Shown: piece after piece, positions 42,948-52,535 of the stretch
Position numbering within the stretch: position 1 is the stretch's first letter
Layout: the number at the start of each line of letters is the position of its first letter
Origin: Sphingorhabdus sp. SMR4y
GTDB taxonomy: Bacteria; Pseudomonadota; Alphaproteobacteria; Sphingomonadales; Sphingomonadaceae
NCBI RefSeq assembly: GCF_002218195.1
Contig: NZ_CP022336.1
Coordinates: forward strand, 1,240,001 to 1,304,000
Length of the DNA: 64,000 nt
Direction of reading: 5' to 3'
Translations under genes and position numbers: made by a program
Notes under the pieces: generated by a model
What the model was told of the DNA's origin: nothing
Databases searched by the model: none
Seen by the model: the letters and a program-made list of their open reading frames with translations, nothing else

Positions 42948-44471
42948 ATGCTGACAACCCACCCGTTTGAAGATGACAAGCTGCGGGAAGAGTGTGGCGT
43001 CTTCGGAGTCGCCGGCATTGACGATGCAGCCGCCATGGTTGCTCTCGGTCTGCACGCTCTTCAGCACCGCGGTCAGGAAGCCGCCGGCATCACCTGCCGC
43101 AACGGCAAGGAATTCTACAGCCACCGCGCACTTGGTCCGGTGGCCGGCAATTTCGACAGCGAAGAAGTGATCAACCGTCTGCAAGGCGATTCGGCCTGCG
43201 GCCATGTCCGCTATTCGACCACCGGTGCCGGCACCTTGCGCAACGTGCAGCCGCTCGAGGCCGATCTCGCGTCCGGCGGCTTTGCTATCGCCCATAACGG
43301 CAATATTTCCAATGCCCTGGCATTGCGCGACGAGCTGGTCCGCCATGGTTCGATTTTCCAGTCGACCAGCGATACCGAAGTGATCATCCATCTCGTCGCG
43401 ACTTCGAAATATCGCACCCTGCTCGACAAGTTCATCGATGCCCTGAAACAGGTCGAGGGCGCCTATTCGCTGATCTGCATGACCGCAGAGGGCATGATTG
43501 CCTGCCGCGATCCGCTGGGCATCCGCCCGCTGGTCATGGGCCGGATTGGCGAGGCCTATGTCTTTGCCTCGGAAACCGTAGCCCTCGATCTGGTTGGCGC
43601 GGAATATGTCCGCAGTGTCGAACCCGGCGAACTGATCGTCATCACCAACGGCGAATTGCGTTCGCACCGTCCGTTCAACAATGCACCGGCCCGCCCCTGC
43701 ATCTTTGAACATGTCTATTTCTCTCGCCCTGATTCGATTGTCGACGGCAACTCGGTTTACAGCGTACGCAAGGGCATCGGTGCGCAGCTCGCCATCGAAA
43801 GCCCGGTCACCGCCGATTATGTCATTCCGGTACCCGACAGCGGCACCCCGGCGGCGCTCGGCTTTTCAGAGGAATCGGGCATACCTTTTGAACTGGGCAT
43901 CATCCGCTCGCATTATGTCGGTCGCACGTTCATCCAGCCGGGCGACGGTGTCCGGCATCTCGGCGTCAAACTCAAGCACAACGCCAACCGGCCGCTGGTC
44001 AACGGCAAGAAAATCGTGCTGGTCGACGACTCGATCGTGCGCGGCACCACCAGCCTGAAGATAGTCCAGATGATGCGCGAAGCCGGCGCTTCGGAAGTCC
44101 ACATGCGGATTGCCAGCCCGCCGACCATGCACAGCTGCTTCTACGGCGTGAACACGCCGAAACGGGAAAAGCTGCTCGCCGCCCGCAAATCAATCGAGGA
44201 AATGCGCGAATTCATCCAGGCCGACAGCCTGGCCTTCGTGTCCATCGACGGCCTGTACCGGGCAGCCGGCGAAGATACGCGCCACGATCTCCAGCCGCAA
44301 TATTGCGACGCCTGTTTCACTGGCGCCTATCCGACCGTCCTCACCGACCGCGATGGCGAAGAGGAACCGGATCAGCTCAGCATGCTCAACGAGCGTTCCG
44401 ACTCGTCCGGCACCGCCCGGGAACATGAACCGTCCGGCGACATGCCTCGCCTCAAGCAATCCGCGAACTGA
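42948..44471 (+). CDS. purF: Amidophosphoribosyltransferase
   Basis: First committed step of purine synthesis, glutamine + PRPP to phosphoribosylamine. The protein has 507 residues. C16 in REECGVFGVAG would be the N-terminal glutaminase nucleophile after removal of a propeptide, as in the Bacillus-type enzyme. Cysteines in RPCIFEHVYF, MHSCFYGVNT and PQYCDACFTG match that type's 4Fe-4S cluster. The PRPP loop is IVLVDDSIVRGTTS. It is followed by an SDR gene 2 bases later. Confidence 0.97.
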   Translation: MLTTHPFEDDKLREECGVFGVAGIDDAAAMVALGLHALQHRGQEAAGITCRNGKEFYSHRALGPVAGNFDSEEVINRLQGDSACGHVRYSTTGAGTLRNVQPLEADLASGGFAIAHNGNISNALALRDELVRHGSIFQSTSDTEVIIHLVATSKYRTLLDKFIDALKQVEGAYSLICMTAEGMIACRDPLGIRPLVMGRIGEAYVFASETVALDLVGAEYVRSVEPGELIVITNGELRSHRPFNNAPARPCIFEHVYFSRPDSIVDGNSVYSVRKGIGAQLAIESPVTADYVIPVPDSGTPAALGFSEESGIPFELGIIRSHYVGRTFIQPGDGVRHLGVKLKHNANRPLVNGKKIVLVDDSIVRGTTSLKIVQMMREAGASEVHMRIASPPTMHSCFYGVNTPKREKLLAARKSIEEMREFIQADSLAFVSIDGLYRAAGEDTRHDLQPQYCDACFTGAYPTVLTDRDGEEEPDQLSMLNERSDSSGTAREHEPSGDMPRLKQSAN

Positions 44472-44473
44472 CC

Positions 44474-45175
44474 ATGAAATTTACAGGTCAACTGGCGCTC
44501 GTCACCGGGGCAAGCCGCGGGATTGGTGCGGCAACCGCTCTGGCCCTGGCCGCGGAAGGCGCTCATGTCGTAATCACCGCCCGCAGTGCCGATGGTCTGG
44601 AAAAGATCGAGGAACAGATTCACAACGCCGGCGGCAGCGCCACCATCGCGCCGCTCGACCTGACCGATGGCGACAGTATCGGACGTCTCGCGACCGCCAT
44701 AGCCGGGCGCTGGGAGGGTCTCGATATTCTTGTCCTCAATGCCGCCATGCTGGGAACACTGGCACCGGTTCCGGCGATCGACGGCAAGGAATTCAACAGC
44801 GTCCTGACGCTCAACCTGATCGCGCAGCAGGCGCTGATCGCCGGATTTGATCCGATGCTGCGCAAAAGCGACAATGCCCGGCTTGTCGGCATGACCAGCA
44901 GCGTCGGCCGCAAGCCGCGGGCATTTTGGGGCGCTTATGGGGCATCAAAAGCCGCTTTTGAGTCCCTTTTGACCAGCTATGGCGAAGAAATGCGCAATTT
45001 GGGCAAGATTCGCACAGCCATTGTCGATCCCGGCCGGACCCGCACAAAAATGCGGGCCAGTGCCTATCCCGGCGAGGATCCGGCCAGTGTCAAACTGCCG
45101 TCGGTCGTCGCCGACCGGCTGGTTGAAATACTCGCCAGCGATTTCGAAACCGGCGAGCATTTCCAGGTCAGCTGA
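44474..45175 (+). CDS. Short-chain dehydrogenase/reductase
   Basis: A 233-residue SDR. Nucleotide motif TGASRGIG (about 12-19), NAAML at the NNAG position, S in MTSSVG and Y-xxx-K in AYGASKAAF. The ARSADGLEK segment after strand 2 suggests NADP(H). It starts 2 bases after purF, likely on its transcript, a pairing often seen in sphingomonads. Its end overlaps the convergent serine hydrolase by 8 bases. The substrate is unknown. Confidence 0.87.
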   Translation: MKFTGQLALVTGASRGIGAATALALAAEGAHVVITARSADGLEKIEEQIHNAGGSATIAPLDLTDGDSIGRLATAIAGRWEGLDILVLNAAMLGTLAPVPAIDGKEFNSVLTLNLIAQQALIAGFDPMLRKSDNARLVGMTSSVGRKPRAFWGAYGASKAAFESLLTSYGEEMRNLGKIRTAIVDPGRTRTKMRASAYPGEDPASVKLPSVVADRLVEILASDFETGEHFQVS

Positions 45176-46370
45176 CCGGCGGCTCTGCCGCCACATATTT
45201 TTGCACCGCTTGGTAAAAGGCGTTCCGCTGGCTCTTCTGCTCGTCGGGTGACGCACTCGGCCAGTTGCCATTGGTCGCGATGACCAGCTTGTGTGCCGGG
45301 TCGATGAATATGCCCTGGCCGAAAATCCCCTGGCCGGCAAAGCTGCCGTCGTCAAAGGTCCACCACTGATAGCCATAGCCGCGACCCGGAACGCCAATAT
45401 CCGCCTGTTTCGAGCCGGCCTTTTCAAACCAGCCTTCGGGCACCACAGAGGTCTCGCCGATCTTGCCGCCATCCATCGCGAACTGGCCGAACAGGGCATA
45501 ATCTCTTATTGTCGCCGAGATACAGCAGCCGCCGATTTCCTTGCCACCCTCGTTGAGCAGCCATTCGGCATCCTGAATCATTCCATAAGGTCTCCAGACC
45601 TTTTCAGACAGATATTCAGACAGAGTCTTGCCGGTCGCCTTGGCCACCAGCACACCGATCAAATTGGTCTCGCCGGTATTATATTGCCAGCGCGTGCCCG
45701 GTGTCGCCTCGTTCTCGAGCGTCTTCATATAGACGATGATCGGGTCCATGCCGTCGACCGGTTTGGTATTGTTGAACAGCGCCACATCCGATTTCGGATC
45801 GCCATAATCCTCATTCCACTTCACCCCCGACGTCATGGTCAGCAGTTGCAAAACCGTCACCCCGTCATAGCCGCTGCCCTTCAGCTCCGGGATATATTGG
45901 GTCAAGGGATCGTCGATCGATTTGATATAACCGTCCTTGATCGCCGCACCGACCAGTGTCGAGACCAGAGACTTGGCCACCGAGAAAGATGTCCAGCGGT
46001 CGCTCTGTTCAAAATCGCGGCGATATTCTTCCTTGCGGATTTTACCATCCTGCAGAATGACCATCCCGGCCAGCCTCTGTTCATCCATATAGTTGGTGAT
46101 CGACAGCGGTTTGCCGGCAATTTCGAAACTGTCCGGGAGCGGATTTCCGGTTTCCAGCTTGCGTGGATTATCACCGGCTTCGATCGTGCTGGACGGGGCC
46201 AGTGTGTCCATCATCCGGAAAGCCTTGTCGCGCTGCGCATCGGTCCAGAACAGGATATTCTTGTCGGTCGGCAGACCGGCGGCATCCGCCGCAACTTTCT
46301 GCACCTGCTCGCAGGCTGTCAGGCTGATACAGGCAGCGCCCAGCATCGCCAGCTTTCCGATAAATCGCAT
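45168..46370 (-). CDS. Beta-lactamase-fold serine hydrolase, lipoprotein
   Basis: A 400-residue protein with a lipoprotein signal (LTAC ending at C20). The class C beta-lactamase/6-aminohexanoate-dimer hydrolase fold shows the catalytic S130-V-A-K133 in SFSVAKSLV, the YNTGETN motif as the YxN position, and GYGYQWWTF as the third element. Members act as esterases or amidases in the cell envelope. The substrate is unknown. It overlaps the cfa gene by one base and the convergent SDR by 8 bases. Confidence 0.88.
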   Translation of the reverse strand: MRFIGKLAMLGAACISLTACEQVQKVAADAAGLPTDKNILFWTDAQRDKAFRMMDTLAPSSTIEAGDNPRKLETGNPLPDSFEIAGKPLSITNYMDEQRLAGMVILQDGKIRKEEYRRDFEQSDRWTSFSVAKSLVSTLVGAAIKDGYIKSIDDPLTQYIPELKGSGYDGVTVLQLLTMTSGVKWNEDYGDPKSDVALFNNTKPVDGMDPIIVYMKTLENEATPGTRWQYNTGETNLIGVLVAKATGKTLSEYLSEKVWRPYGMIQDAEWLLNEGGKEIGGCCISATIRDYALFGQFAMDGGKIGETSVVPEGWFEKAGSKQADIGVPGRGYGYQWWTFDDGSFAGQGIFGQGIFIDPAHKLVIATNGNWPSASPDEQKSQRNAFYQAVQKYVAAEPPVS

Positions 46371-47638
46371 TAGTCCACTCTCCCACTTTCATTATTCTTT
46401 ATCAGCGTCACCTGGCCGACATCGATGCCACCACCACGAAAACCGCCTTCGCAATAGGTCAGATAGAACCGCCAAAGACGGACGAATTTCTCGTCAAATC
46501 CGGCCGGCAGATCGCCGCGCTCCACCGCTTCGTCAAACCGCTCGCGCCAGATTTTCAGGGTCCGCGCATAGTCGAGCCCAAAATTTTTCTGGTCGGTCCA
46601 TTGCAGGCCGCGCTGCTCGGCCAGCGCCCGGAACCGGCTCTCCGACAGCAACATGCCGCCAGGGAAAATATAGGTCTGGATGAAGTCCGCGCTGCTCGCA
46701 TATTGCTCGAAAATATCATCGGCAATCGCGATATATTGCAGCGCCGCCCGGCCGCCGGCCTTCAGGTTGCGGGCGATGCAATCAAGGAAATCGGGCCAAT
46801 ATTGCTGGCCGACCGCCTCCACCATCTCGACGCTGGCAATGGCGTCATACTGGCCATCAACATCGCGGTAATCCTGGATCAGAAATTGCGGTTCGGGATG
46901 ATGGTCCCGCGCCCAGGCGGTCTGTTCATCCGACAGCGAGATACCGGTCACATCCAGTCCGTGATCGCGCGCCAGGCTGCCCGACAACGCGCCCCAGCCG
47001 CAGCCGATTTCCAGCACGCTGGCACCGGCCTTGGTAGACAGTCTTTGCGCAATGGCCTCGATCTTGTTCCGCTGCGCCTGCTCCAGACTATCGGCCTCGC
47101 TGGTAAAAATCGCGCTGGAATAGATCATGTTTTCATCCAGCCAGAGCCGGTAGAAATCATTGCCCAGATCATAATGATATTGGATATTCTGCCGCGCCCG
47201 ACGCTTGTCATTGTCGCGTTTCGCATGGCGGCGGCGCACCACCCAGTTGAAAAGACCGGATGCCCGGCCGGTGCTTTTCAGTCCCTCGCGGTTGCGGGTA
47301 AACAGATCAAACACCGACACGAGGTCGGGACTGTCCCACTCGCCCAGCTCCCACGCCCGGTACCAGCCGACCGAGCCGCTGTTGATCAGCCGCAACAGGG
47401 CGTTCCAGCTGCGCAGATCGACCTCCGCCATCGGACCTTCGCCGCGCCCGCCCAATATCCGGGTCGTCCCGTCGGGCAGCTTGCCCTCGAACGTTCCGTG
47501 GTCGAGCCCGGCATCGATCCGGTCGAGTATATGGTGAAAACCGGGCGCGAACAGGCGCGCGAAAAACCCCCCGCCGGTGGCGAATCTCTTGCGGCCGTCC
47601 AGCAGATGCTGGCCGCGCTTGGGGGTTTCGACATTCAT
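46370..47638 (-). CDS. cfa: Cyclopropane-fatty-acyl-phospholipid synthase
   Basis: SAM-dependent transferase that adds a methylene across unsaturated acyl chains of membrane phospholipids. The protein has 422 residues. It has QNIQYHYDLGNDFYRLWLDE, the SAM motif VLEIGCGWGALS (208-219), and the YIFPGGMLLSESRF segment. An N-terminal lipid-binding part (about 40-130) precedes it. Its stop is at the start of the serine hydrolase gene, so both are probably co-transcribed. Confidence 0.95.
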   Translation of the reverse strand: MNVETPKRGQHLLDGRKRFATGGGFFARLFAPGFHHILDRIDAGLDHGTFEGKLPDGTTRILGGRGEGPMAEVDLRSWNALLRLINSGSVGWYRAWELGEWDSPDLVSVFDLFTRNREGLKSTGRASGLFNWVVRRRHAKRDNDKRRARQNIQYHYDLGNDFYRLWLDENMIYSSAIFTSEADSLEQAQRNKIEAIAQRLSTKAGASVLEIGCGWGALSGSLARDHGLDVTGISLSDEQTAWARDHHPEPQFLIQDYRDVDGQYDAIASVEMVEAVGQQYWPDFLDCIARNLKAGGRAALQYIAIADDIFEQYASSADFIQTYIFPGGMLLSESRFRALAEQRGLQWTDQKNFGLDYARTLKIWRERFDEAVERGDLPAGFDEKFVRLWRFYLTYCEGGFRGGGIDVGQVTLIKNNESGRVD

Positions 47639-47704
47639 GGCGCAAATATGGACCAGCGTTAACCGCTTGGCAACGTAGAACTATCCGCTATCGCCAGCGA
47701 TCGC

Positions 47705-48487
47705 TCAGCTTCCCGGTGCGGCAGCAGAACCGGCCAATATGCCGCCGTCAATGTTCAGTTCCGATCCGGTAATATAGCCCGCTTCGTCCGATGCCAGCAG
47801 CACCGCAATCGCTGCCACTTCGCTGTCCTTGCCGAACCGCTGCAGCGGCGTATCGCGGACCAGCGCCTTTTCCGAGGCCGCCCGCGCTTCGCCTTCTCCG
47901 AGCATCGGTTCCCACATCGGCGTCATGATCGCCGCGGGGTGGATCGAGTTGCAGCGGATCTGCCAGCCCTGCTGCGCGCAATAGAGCGCGACCGACTTGC
48001 TGTGGTTGCGGATAGCGGCCTTGGACGAGGCATAGGCCGCTGCGCCGGGGATGCCGACCAGCCCGGAGCGCGAGGAGATATTGATGATCGATCCGGTGCC
48101 CGTGTCCTTCATCGCCCGGATCGCATAGCGACAGCCGAGAAAGGTCCCGTCCAGATTGACCCGGTGGACAGCGCGCCAGTCCTCGAGCGAGGCATTTTCC
48201 GGATCATGCGGCCCCACGCCCTTTTCAAAGCCGGTGACGCCCGCATTGTTGACCACAACATCGGCCCTCGGGTGCAACGCCGCTAACTGTTCCCAGTCGG
48301 TTTCCTGCTCCACGTCGAGCAACAATGTTTCGCAGCCCAGTTCTTTCCCGGTGGCCTGCAGCATATCGGCATCGCAGTCGGTGAGCAGAACCGTCGCGCC
48401 TTCGTCGACAAAGGCCTTGGCAATGGCCTTGCCGATACCGCGCGCTGCACCGGTGATAACGCAAAATTTTCCTGATAGTCTGTGCAT
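47705..48487 (-). CDS. Short-chain dehydrogenase/reductase
   Basis: A 260-residue [13 protein letters not shown] (12-21) binds the cofactor; DCDAD after strand 2, with Asp at the key position, indicates NAD(H). [13 protein letters not shown] with the serine, and [10 protein letters not shown] with Y-xxx-K follow. It resembles glucose/ribitol dehydrogenase-type SDRs. The upstream 160 bases (48488-48647) hold no gene. Confidence 0.88.
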   Translation of the reverse strand: MHRLSGKFCVITGAARGIGKAIAKAFVDEGATVLLTDCDADMLQATGKELGCETLLLDVEQETDWEQLAALHPRADVVVNNAGVTGFEKGVGPHDPENASLEDWRAVHRVNLDGTFLGCRYAIRAMKDTGTGSIINISSRSGLVGIPGAAAYASSKAAIRNHSKSVALYCAQQGWQIRCNSIHPAAIMTPMWEPMLGEGEARAASEKALVRDTPLQRFGKDSEVAAIAVLLASDEAGYITGSELNIDGGILAGSAAAPGS

Positions 48488-48647
48488 AAAAGATCCTGAA
48501 TATAGGTGTCAAAATGTCCAGCCCGGCGGACTGGAGAGCGTATATTTTGATAATGCCTGACGGCGACCTATTTGTTCATCGACCCGATATCCTTGTGATC
48601 TGTGCGCCAACAATAGCGGCCCGGCGCGCAGATTTCAATTCCCCAGC

Positions 48648-50039
48648 TTATTTGACCTTCGCATATGCATCAAGGGCGCGTTGCCGCGATTCCTTGTGGC
48701 CGATGATCTTGGCGGGATAATCCGACGGCTTGCAGCCATGGTCCTCCGGATCGTGAATATAAGGATCGCCAATATCCGCCAGTTCAGGCACCCATCGCCG
48801 GATATAGTCCCCGGCATTGAATTTCTCCGACTGGCTGAGCGGCGCCATGATCCGGACGAACATATTGCTGTCGACGCCGGTGCCCGACACCCATTGCCAG
48901 TTGACGCTGTTGGAGGCGTAGTCGGCGTCGACCAACGTGTCCCAGAACCATCGCTCGCCCTCGCGCCAGTCGATCAGCAGATGCTTGATCAGAAAACTCG
49001 CCGCGATCATCCGCACGCGATTGTGCATCCAGCCGGTCACCCATAATTCGCGCATTCCGGCGTCGACGATCGGATAGCCGGTCCGGCCCTGACACCAGGC
49101 CTCGAAATCGGCCTTCACCGCATCATCGCTCAATTCCCGCCACGGCAGCGCGCGCATTTTCTCGCGATAGCTCTCGCCGCCATATTGCGGGAACTGTTCG
49201 ATCACATTTTGCGCATAGTCGCGCCAGACCAGCTCCTTGAGATAGGTTTCCACCTTGCTGCCCTGCTCCGCCAGCCGGTTCCAGACGGTGGCGGGGCTGA
49301 TCTCGCCAAAATGCAGATGCGGCGACAAGCGGGAGACCAGCTCTTCGGACGGCAGATTGCGGCCCTCGTCATAGGCCGCCGCCTTATCGGCAAAATCCTC
49401 GAGATTATCCTCCGCGCCCGCCGACCCGGGTTTCCAATGGTCGCCAAAAGCGGCGGCCCAGTCGGGCTTGCTGGGCAACAGGCTCCAATCCTCCAGCGCA
49501 TCGCTGTCCGGCCAGCTCTCCGGTGTTACCAGACTATCGGGCGCCGGAGCGGCTTCCCCCGGCGGCATATGCTGGCGCAACGCCTTCCAGAACGGCGTGT
49601 AGATTTTATAGGGCGTGCCAGCCCCGGTGGTCACGGTCCCGGGCGGCAACAGATAATTGCCATCATGCAGGATCAGCTGGGCTTCGTCGCCGAGAGACTT
49701 TTCCAACATTCGTTCGGCATTGATCCACCAGGGCTCGTAATGGTGCAGCGCATGGATTTCATCCGCACCGGTCGATTTGACAATTTCGGCCAAATGCTCT
49801 GCGGCCGGCCCCTGACGCAGGATCAGACGTGATCCCAAAGCCTGCAAACATGCTTCCAAATCTTCCAATGACCGGTGCAGCCACCAGCGCGAAGCGCCGC
49901 CCATGATGCGGTGTCTGGGCGTTTCATCGTCGAGAATATAGACCGGGATGACCGGACCACTTGATGCGGCAGCAGCAACGGCAGCTTGATCGGCCAGACG
50001 AAGGTCGCGGCGGAACCAGATAATTTTGGGTTTTGTCAT
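48648..50039 (-). CDS. phrB: Deoxyribodipyrimidine photolyase
   Basis: Light-driven repair of cyclobutane pyrimidine dimers. The protein has 463 residues. The antenna alpha/beta domain has KIIWFRRDLRLADQAA; the FAD domain has TGYPIVDAGMRELWVTGWMH, NRVRMIAASFLIKHLLIDW and DADYASNSVNWQWVSGTG, the last with conserved aspartate and tryptophans of the electron-transfer chain. It follows a YdjM-like gene 14 bases upstream, probably in one message. Confidence 0.96.
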   Translation of the reverse strand: MTKPKIIWFRRDLRLADQAAVAAAASSGPVIPVYILDDETPRHRIMGGASRWWLHRSLEDLEACLQALGSRLILRQGPAAEHLAEIVKSTGADEIHALHHYEPWWINAERMLEKSLGDEAQLILHDGNYLLPPGTVTTGAGTPYKIYTPFWKALRQHMPPGEAAPAPDSLVTPESWPDSDALEDWSLLPSKPDWAAAFGDHWKPGSAGAEDNLEDFADKAAAYDEGRNLPSEELVSRLSPHLHFGEISPATVWNRLAEQGSKVETYLKELVWRDYAQNVIEQFPQYGGESYREKMRALPWRELSDDAVKADFEAWCQGRTGYPIVDAGMRELWVTGWMHNRVRMIAASFLIKHLLIDWREGERWFWDTLVDADYASNSVNWQWVSGTGVDSNMFVRIMAPLSQSEKFNAGDYIRRWVPELADIGDPYIHDPEDHGCKPSDYPAKIIGHKESRQRALDAYAKVK

Positions 50040-50053
50040 ATCCCAGCCTTCGC

Positions 50054-51022
50054 TCAGGGAGCCGTCTGATCCAACCTGTCTTTTCGGACATTCACCCGGA
50101 CCGAGAACCGGTCCCCGACCAGCGGATCCATGAAGCGCTGGTCCCTGACAATGGCCTCGGCTTGATCCCGCTCAACGACGGGCATCCGCGACCAGAACAG
50201 GAAAGCCGCGGCGTCATCGCTGGCGGTTGCCAGCTCGGGAAGCAGCGCCCGGCCGGGTTCGGCCATGGCCTGTTTTTCATCGAGAATCAGTCCAGCAAAC
50301 AGATCATAAGCACCTGATCCATATGCAGAATGATTCCGCCACAGCATCTCGCGCTTCCAGAACTGAAGCGGCACCGGGTTGGCCACCACCATATTCGCTT
50401 CGCCCTGAGCAGCATCGTGCGCGAGCATCGCCTTGGTCTCCGCTTCCGCCTTGCCGGTGATCACGCCATTGGCGAAAATATAAGCGCAGACGGCAGCAAA
50501 GCTGATCCACGCGGGTCGTTGCCAGTTGTCCGCCCCCTTTTTCTCCCGTCGCCGCGAAACCCAGAGGCCAGCGATCATCGCCGCCCAGATCCAGAGATCG
50601 ATGATGAAGATGCTGTCACCGTAAAACCATTGCGATGAAAAGGGCTCGAGCAGGCGAATGCCATAGCTGTTCAGCCAGTCCAGCGCCGGATGGCTCAGGC
50701 ACCCGATATAGGCCAGCGCCAGCAACCAGCCCTTGTGGATCGGCAACCGGTCCGCAGGCCGTTTCCCACGCTTTTCCTGCCAGCGATCGAACCATATCAT
50801 GATCCCGGTCAGCACCATCGGCAACAGCAGCATCGCAATCGGCCCGTGGGTGATCCCCCGCCGGATCGCCAGATGCTGCACGCCGCCGAGCAAGGTCGCA
50901 ACCGCATCGATATCGGGAATATTGGCGGCAATGATCAAAGTCGCCATGCCGAGGCCGGTTTTCTGTTTCAGACCCATCTGGCCGAGAACAGCGCCCGCTA
51001 GGCTATGGGTTAGATTATCCAA
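50054..51022 (-). CDS. YdjM-like inner-membrane metal-dependent hydrolase (DUF457)
   Basis: A 322-residue membrane protein. N-terminal DNLTHSLAGAVLGQMGL, the metal-type aspartates and histidines NIPDIDAV and RRGITHGPIAM, and IGCLSHPALDWLNSYGIRLL are hallmarks of the YdjM/DUF457 family. Four or so membrane segments follow in the middle. YdjM of E. coli is induced in the SOS response; here the gene precedes photolyase, consistent with a damage-linked role, but its reaction is unknown. Confidence 0.85.
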   Translation of the reverse strand: MDNLTHSLAGAVLGQMGLKQKTGLGMATLIIAANIPDIDAVATLLGGVQHLAIRRGITHGPIAMLLLPMVLTGIMIWFDRWQEKRGKRPADRLPIHKGWLLALAYIGCLSHPALDWLNSYGIRLLEPFSSQWFYGDSIFIIDLWIWAAMIAGLWVSRRREKKGADNWQRPAWISFAAVCAYIFANGVITGKAEAETKAMLAHDAAQGEANMVVANPVPLQFWKREMLWRNHSAYGSGAYDLFAGLILDEKQAMAEPGRALLPELATASDDAAAFLFWSRMPVVERDQAEAIVRDQRFMDPLVGDRFSVRVNVRKDRLDQTAP

Positions 51023-51029
51023 ATTTTAT

Positions 51030-51493
51030 CTCGCACGAAGCCACGAAGGCACAAAGAACTTGCATTGCCTAGCCTCGGAAATAGTTATTTGCCAGACGTT
51101 TGACACCTTCTTTGAAAGTGGCTGCGCCAAAATTCATCAGGAAACCCAATGGCAAATCCATCAGTCGCAAATAAGTTAACAGTTGTTTTGCATGAACAGG
51201 CGAGTGCCGTTCGGTAGACTTCAACTCTATCAGCAGTCGCTTTTCGACGATGAGGTCCGCACGAAACGCATCGTCCAAAACCCGGCCCTTAAACGTAACA
51301 GGTATGATCTTCTGCCTTTCGACAAAAAGCCCCCTGTCCTTCAGGCTTTCGAAAAGCAAAACTTCATAGACGGATTCGAGGAGTCCCGGCCCAATATCCC
51401 TGTGCAGGTGAAACCCGCAATCAACAGATATTTTCGCGATTTCCTCAAGACTTGGCACGCTCTCATCTTAGTGCCTTCGTGCCTTCGTGCGAG
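51030..51493. mobile_element. Inverted-repeat-bracketed cassette holding a GxxExxY gene
   Basis: A 23-bp inverted repeat brackets the gene: 51030-51052 and 51471-51493 are complementary with a single mismatch. Each arm is itself a tandem of GCACGAAG units. The left arm is 8 bases from the YdjM-like start and the right arm 10 bases from the korB stop. The DNA between is AT-richer than both neighbours. No transposase is present and no target-site duplication could be confirmed, so mobility is inferred. Confidence 0.6.
51069..51458 (-). CDS. GxxExxY protein (PD-(D/E)xK nuclease-like)
   Basis: A 129-residue protein with the name-giving G25-LL-E28-SV-Y31 motif in DIGPGLLESVYEVLL. A nuclease-type D68-x9-E78-x-K80 array follows in FRADLIVEKRLLIELKS, the PD-(D/E)xK core. 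The C-terminal half has HAKQLLTYLRLMDLPLGFLM, and NFGA. The family is widespread in environmental bacteria and its function is not established. The gene lies inside a pair of 23-bp inverted repeats. Confidence 0.88.
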   Translation of the reverse strand: MPSLEEIAKISVDCGFHLHRDIGPGLLESVYEVLLFESLKDRGLFVERQKIIPVTFKGRVLDDAFRADLIVEKRLLIELKSTERHSPVHAKQLLTYLRLMDLPLGFLMNFGAATFKEGVKRLANNYFRG

Positions 51494-51503
51494 CCAAAAA
51501 TCT

Positions 51504-52535
51504 TTACAGTTCCGGCCCACCCTCAGTCACCGTCCAGGTCTGCCCCTTGCTCAGCAAAGCCTGCAGATCCGGCTTCTTGCCAGCTGCCGCAGCCTCGTTC
51601 TGCGCGACCACAGCCGATTCAAATGTCGGCCGCGGATCGTCATAGAGCACGCCCAGAGCCATCGGAAATTCACCGAATTGCATTTCGATCAGCATATGCG
51701 CCACCGACCGGTTGGTGACATCATGAACGATCACGTCGGCCGCCTGCCAGTCGCCGTCGACCACGTCGACGACTTCCAGCTGCAGCGTCTTGCGATTGAG
51801 CGTGATGCCCTTGGTGCCCTTGCCGAACAGCATCGGTTCGCCGTCGACCAGATGCAGTTGCGTATCGGCAGCGGTTTTCTTCGCCGCAAATTCCTCGAAC
51901 ACGTCCTTGTTATAGACGATGCAATTCTGGAAAATTTCGATGAAGGACGTGCCCTTGTGCGCGTGCGCCGCTTTCAGAACGTCGGGCAGTCCCTTGTGAA
52001 CATCGATGCCGCGCGCAACAAAGCGCGCACCGGCGCCCAAAGCAAAGGCACAGGGCGAAGCGGGCCGGTCGACCGAACCATAAGGCGTCGAGGGACTCTG
52101 CGTACCCTGACGGCTGGTCGGCGAATATTGCCCCTTGGTCAGCCCGTAAATCTCGTTGTTGAACAGCATCACCTGGCAATCGAGATTGCGGCGCAGCAAG
52201 TGCATCGTGTGGTTGCCGCCGATCGACAGCGCGTCGCCGTCGCCGGTGATGATCCACACGTCGAGCTCCGGATTGGCCAGCTTGACGCCGGTCGCCACAG
52301 CCGGCGCGCGACCATGGATCGTGTGGAAGCCGTAAGTTTCCATATAATAAGGAAAGCGCGAGGAGCAGCCGATACCGCTGACAAAGACCGTCTTGGACGG
52401 ATCAGCCCCCAGATCGGGCATCGTGCGCTGTACCGCCTTCAAAATGGCGTAATCGCCACATCCGGGGCACCAGCGGACTTCCTGATCGGTTTCCCAGTCT
52501 TTCAGCGTGGTCGTGATTTTTGTCATCTCGTTCAT
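51504..52535 (-). CDS. korB: 2-oxoacid:ferredoxin oxidoreductase, beta subunit
   Basis: TPP-binding half of a 2-oxoglutarate-type ferredoxin oxidoreductase. The protein has 343 residues. The single 4Fe-4S ligand set is C23 and C26 (WCPGCGDY), C57 (GIGCSSRFP) and C205 (FQNCIVYN). The TPP motif is GDGDALSIGGNHTMHLL (98 onward). It overlaps korA by 4 bases. The two-subunit form is the oxygen-tolerant type found in aerobes, where it may act in the TCA cycle; 2-oxoglutarate specificity is inferred from the family. Confidence 0.93.
   Translation of the reverse strand: MNEMTKITTTLKDWETDQEVRWCPGCGDYAILKAVQRTMPDLGADPSKTVFVSGIGCSSRFPYYMETYGFHTIHGRAPAVATGVKLANPELDVWIITGDGDALSIGGNHTMHLLRRNLDCQVMLFNNEIYGLTKGQYSPTSRQGTQSPSTPYGSVDRPASPCAFALGAGARFVARGIDVHKGLPDVLKAAHAHKGTSFIEIFQNCIVYNKDVFEEFAAKKTAADTQLHLVDGEPMLFGKGTKGITLNRKTLQLEVVDVVDGDWQAADVIVHDVTNRSVAHMLIEMQFGEFPMALGVLYDDPRPTFESAVVAQNEAAAAGKKPDLQALLSKGQTWTVTEGGPEL

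Noticed and set aside
48514-48720. Short plus-strand ORF in the gap between SDR and photolyase genes
   Set aside because: It runs into the photolyase gene in antisense and has no Shine-Dalgarno or family features.
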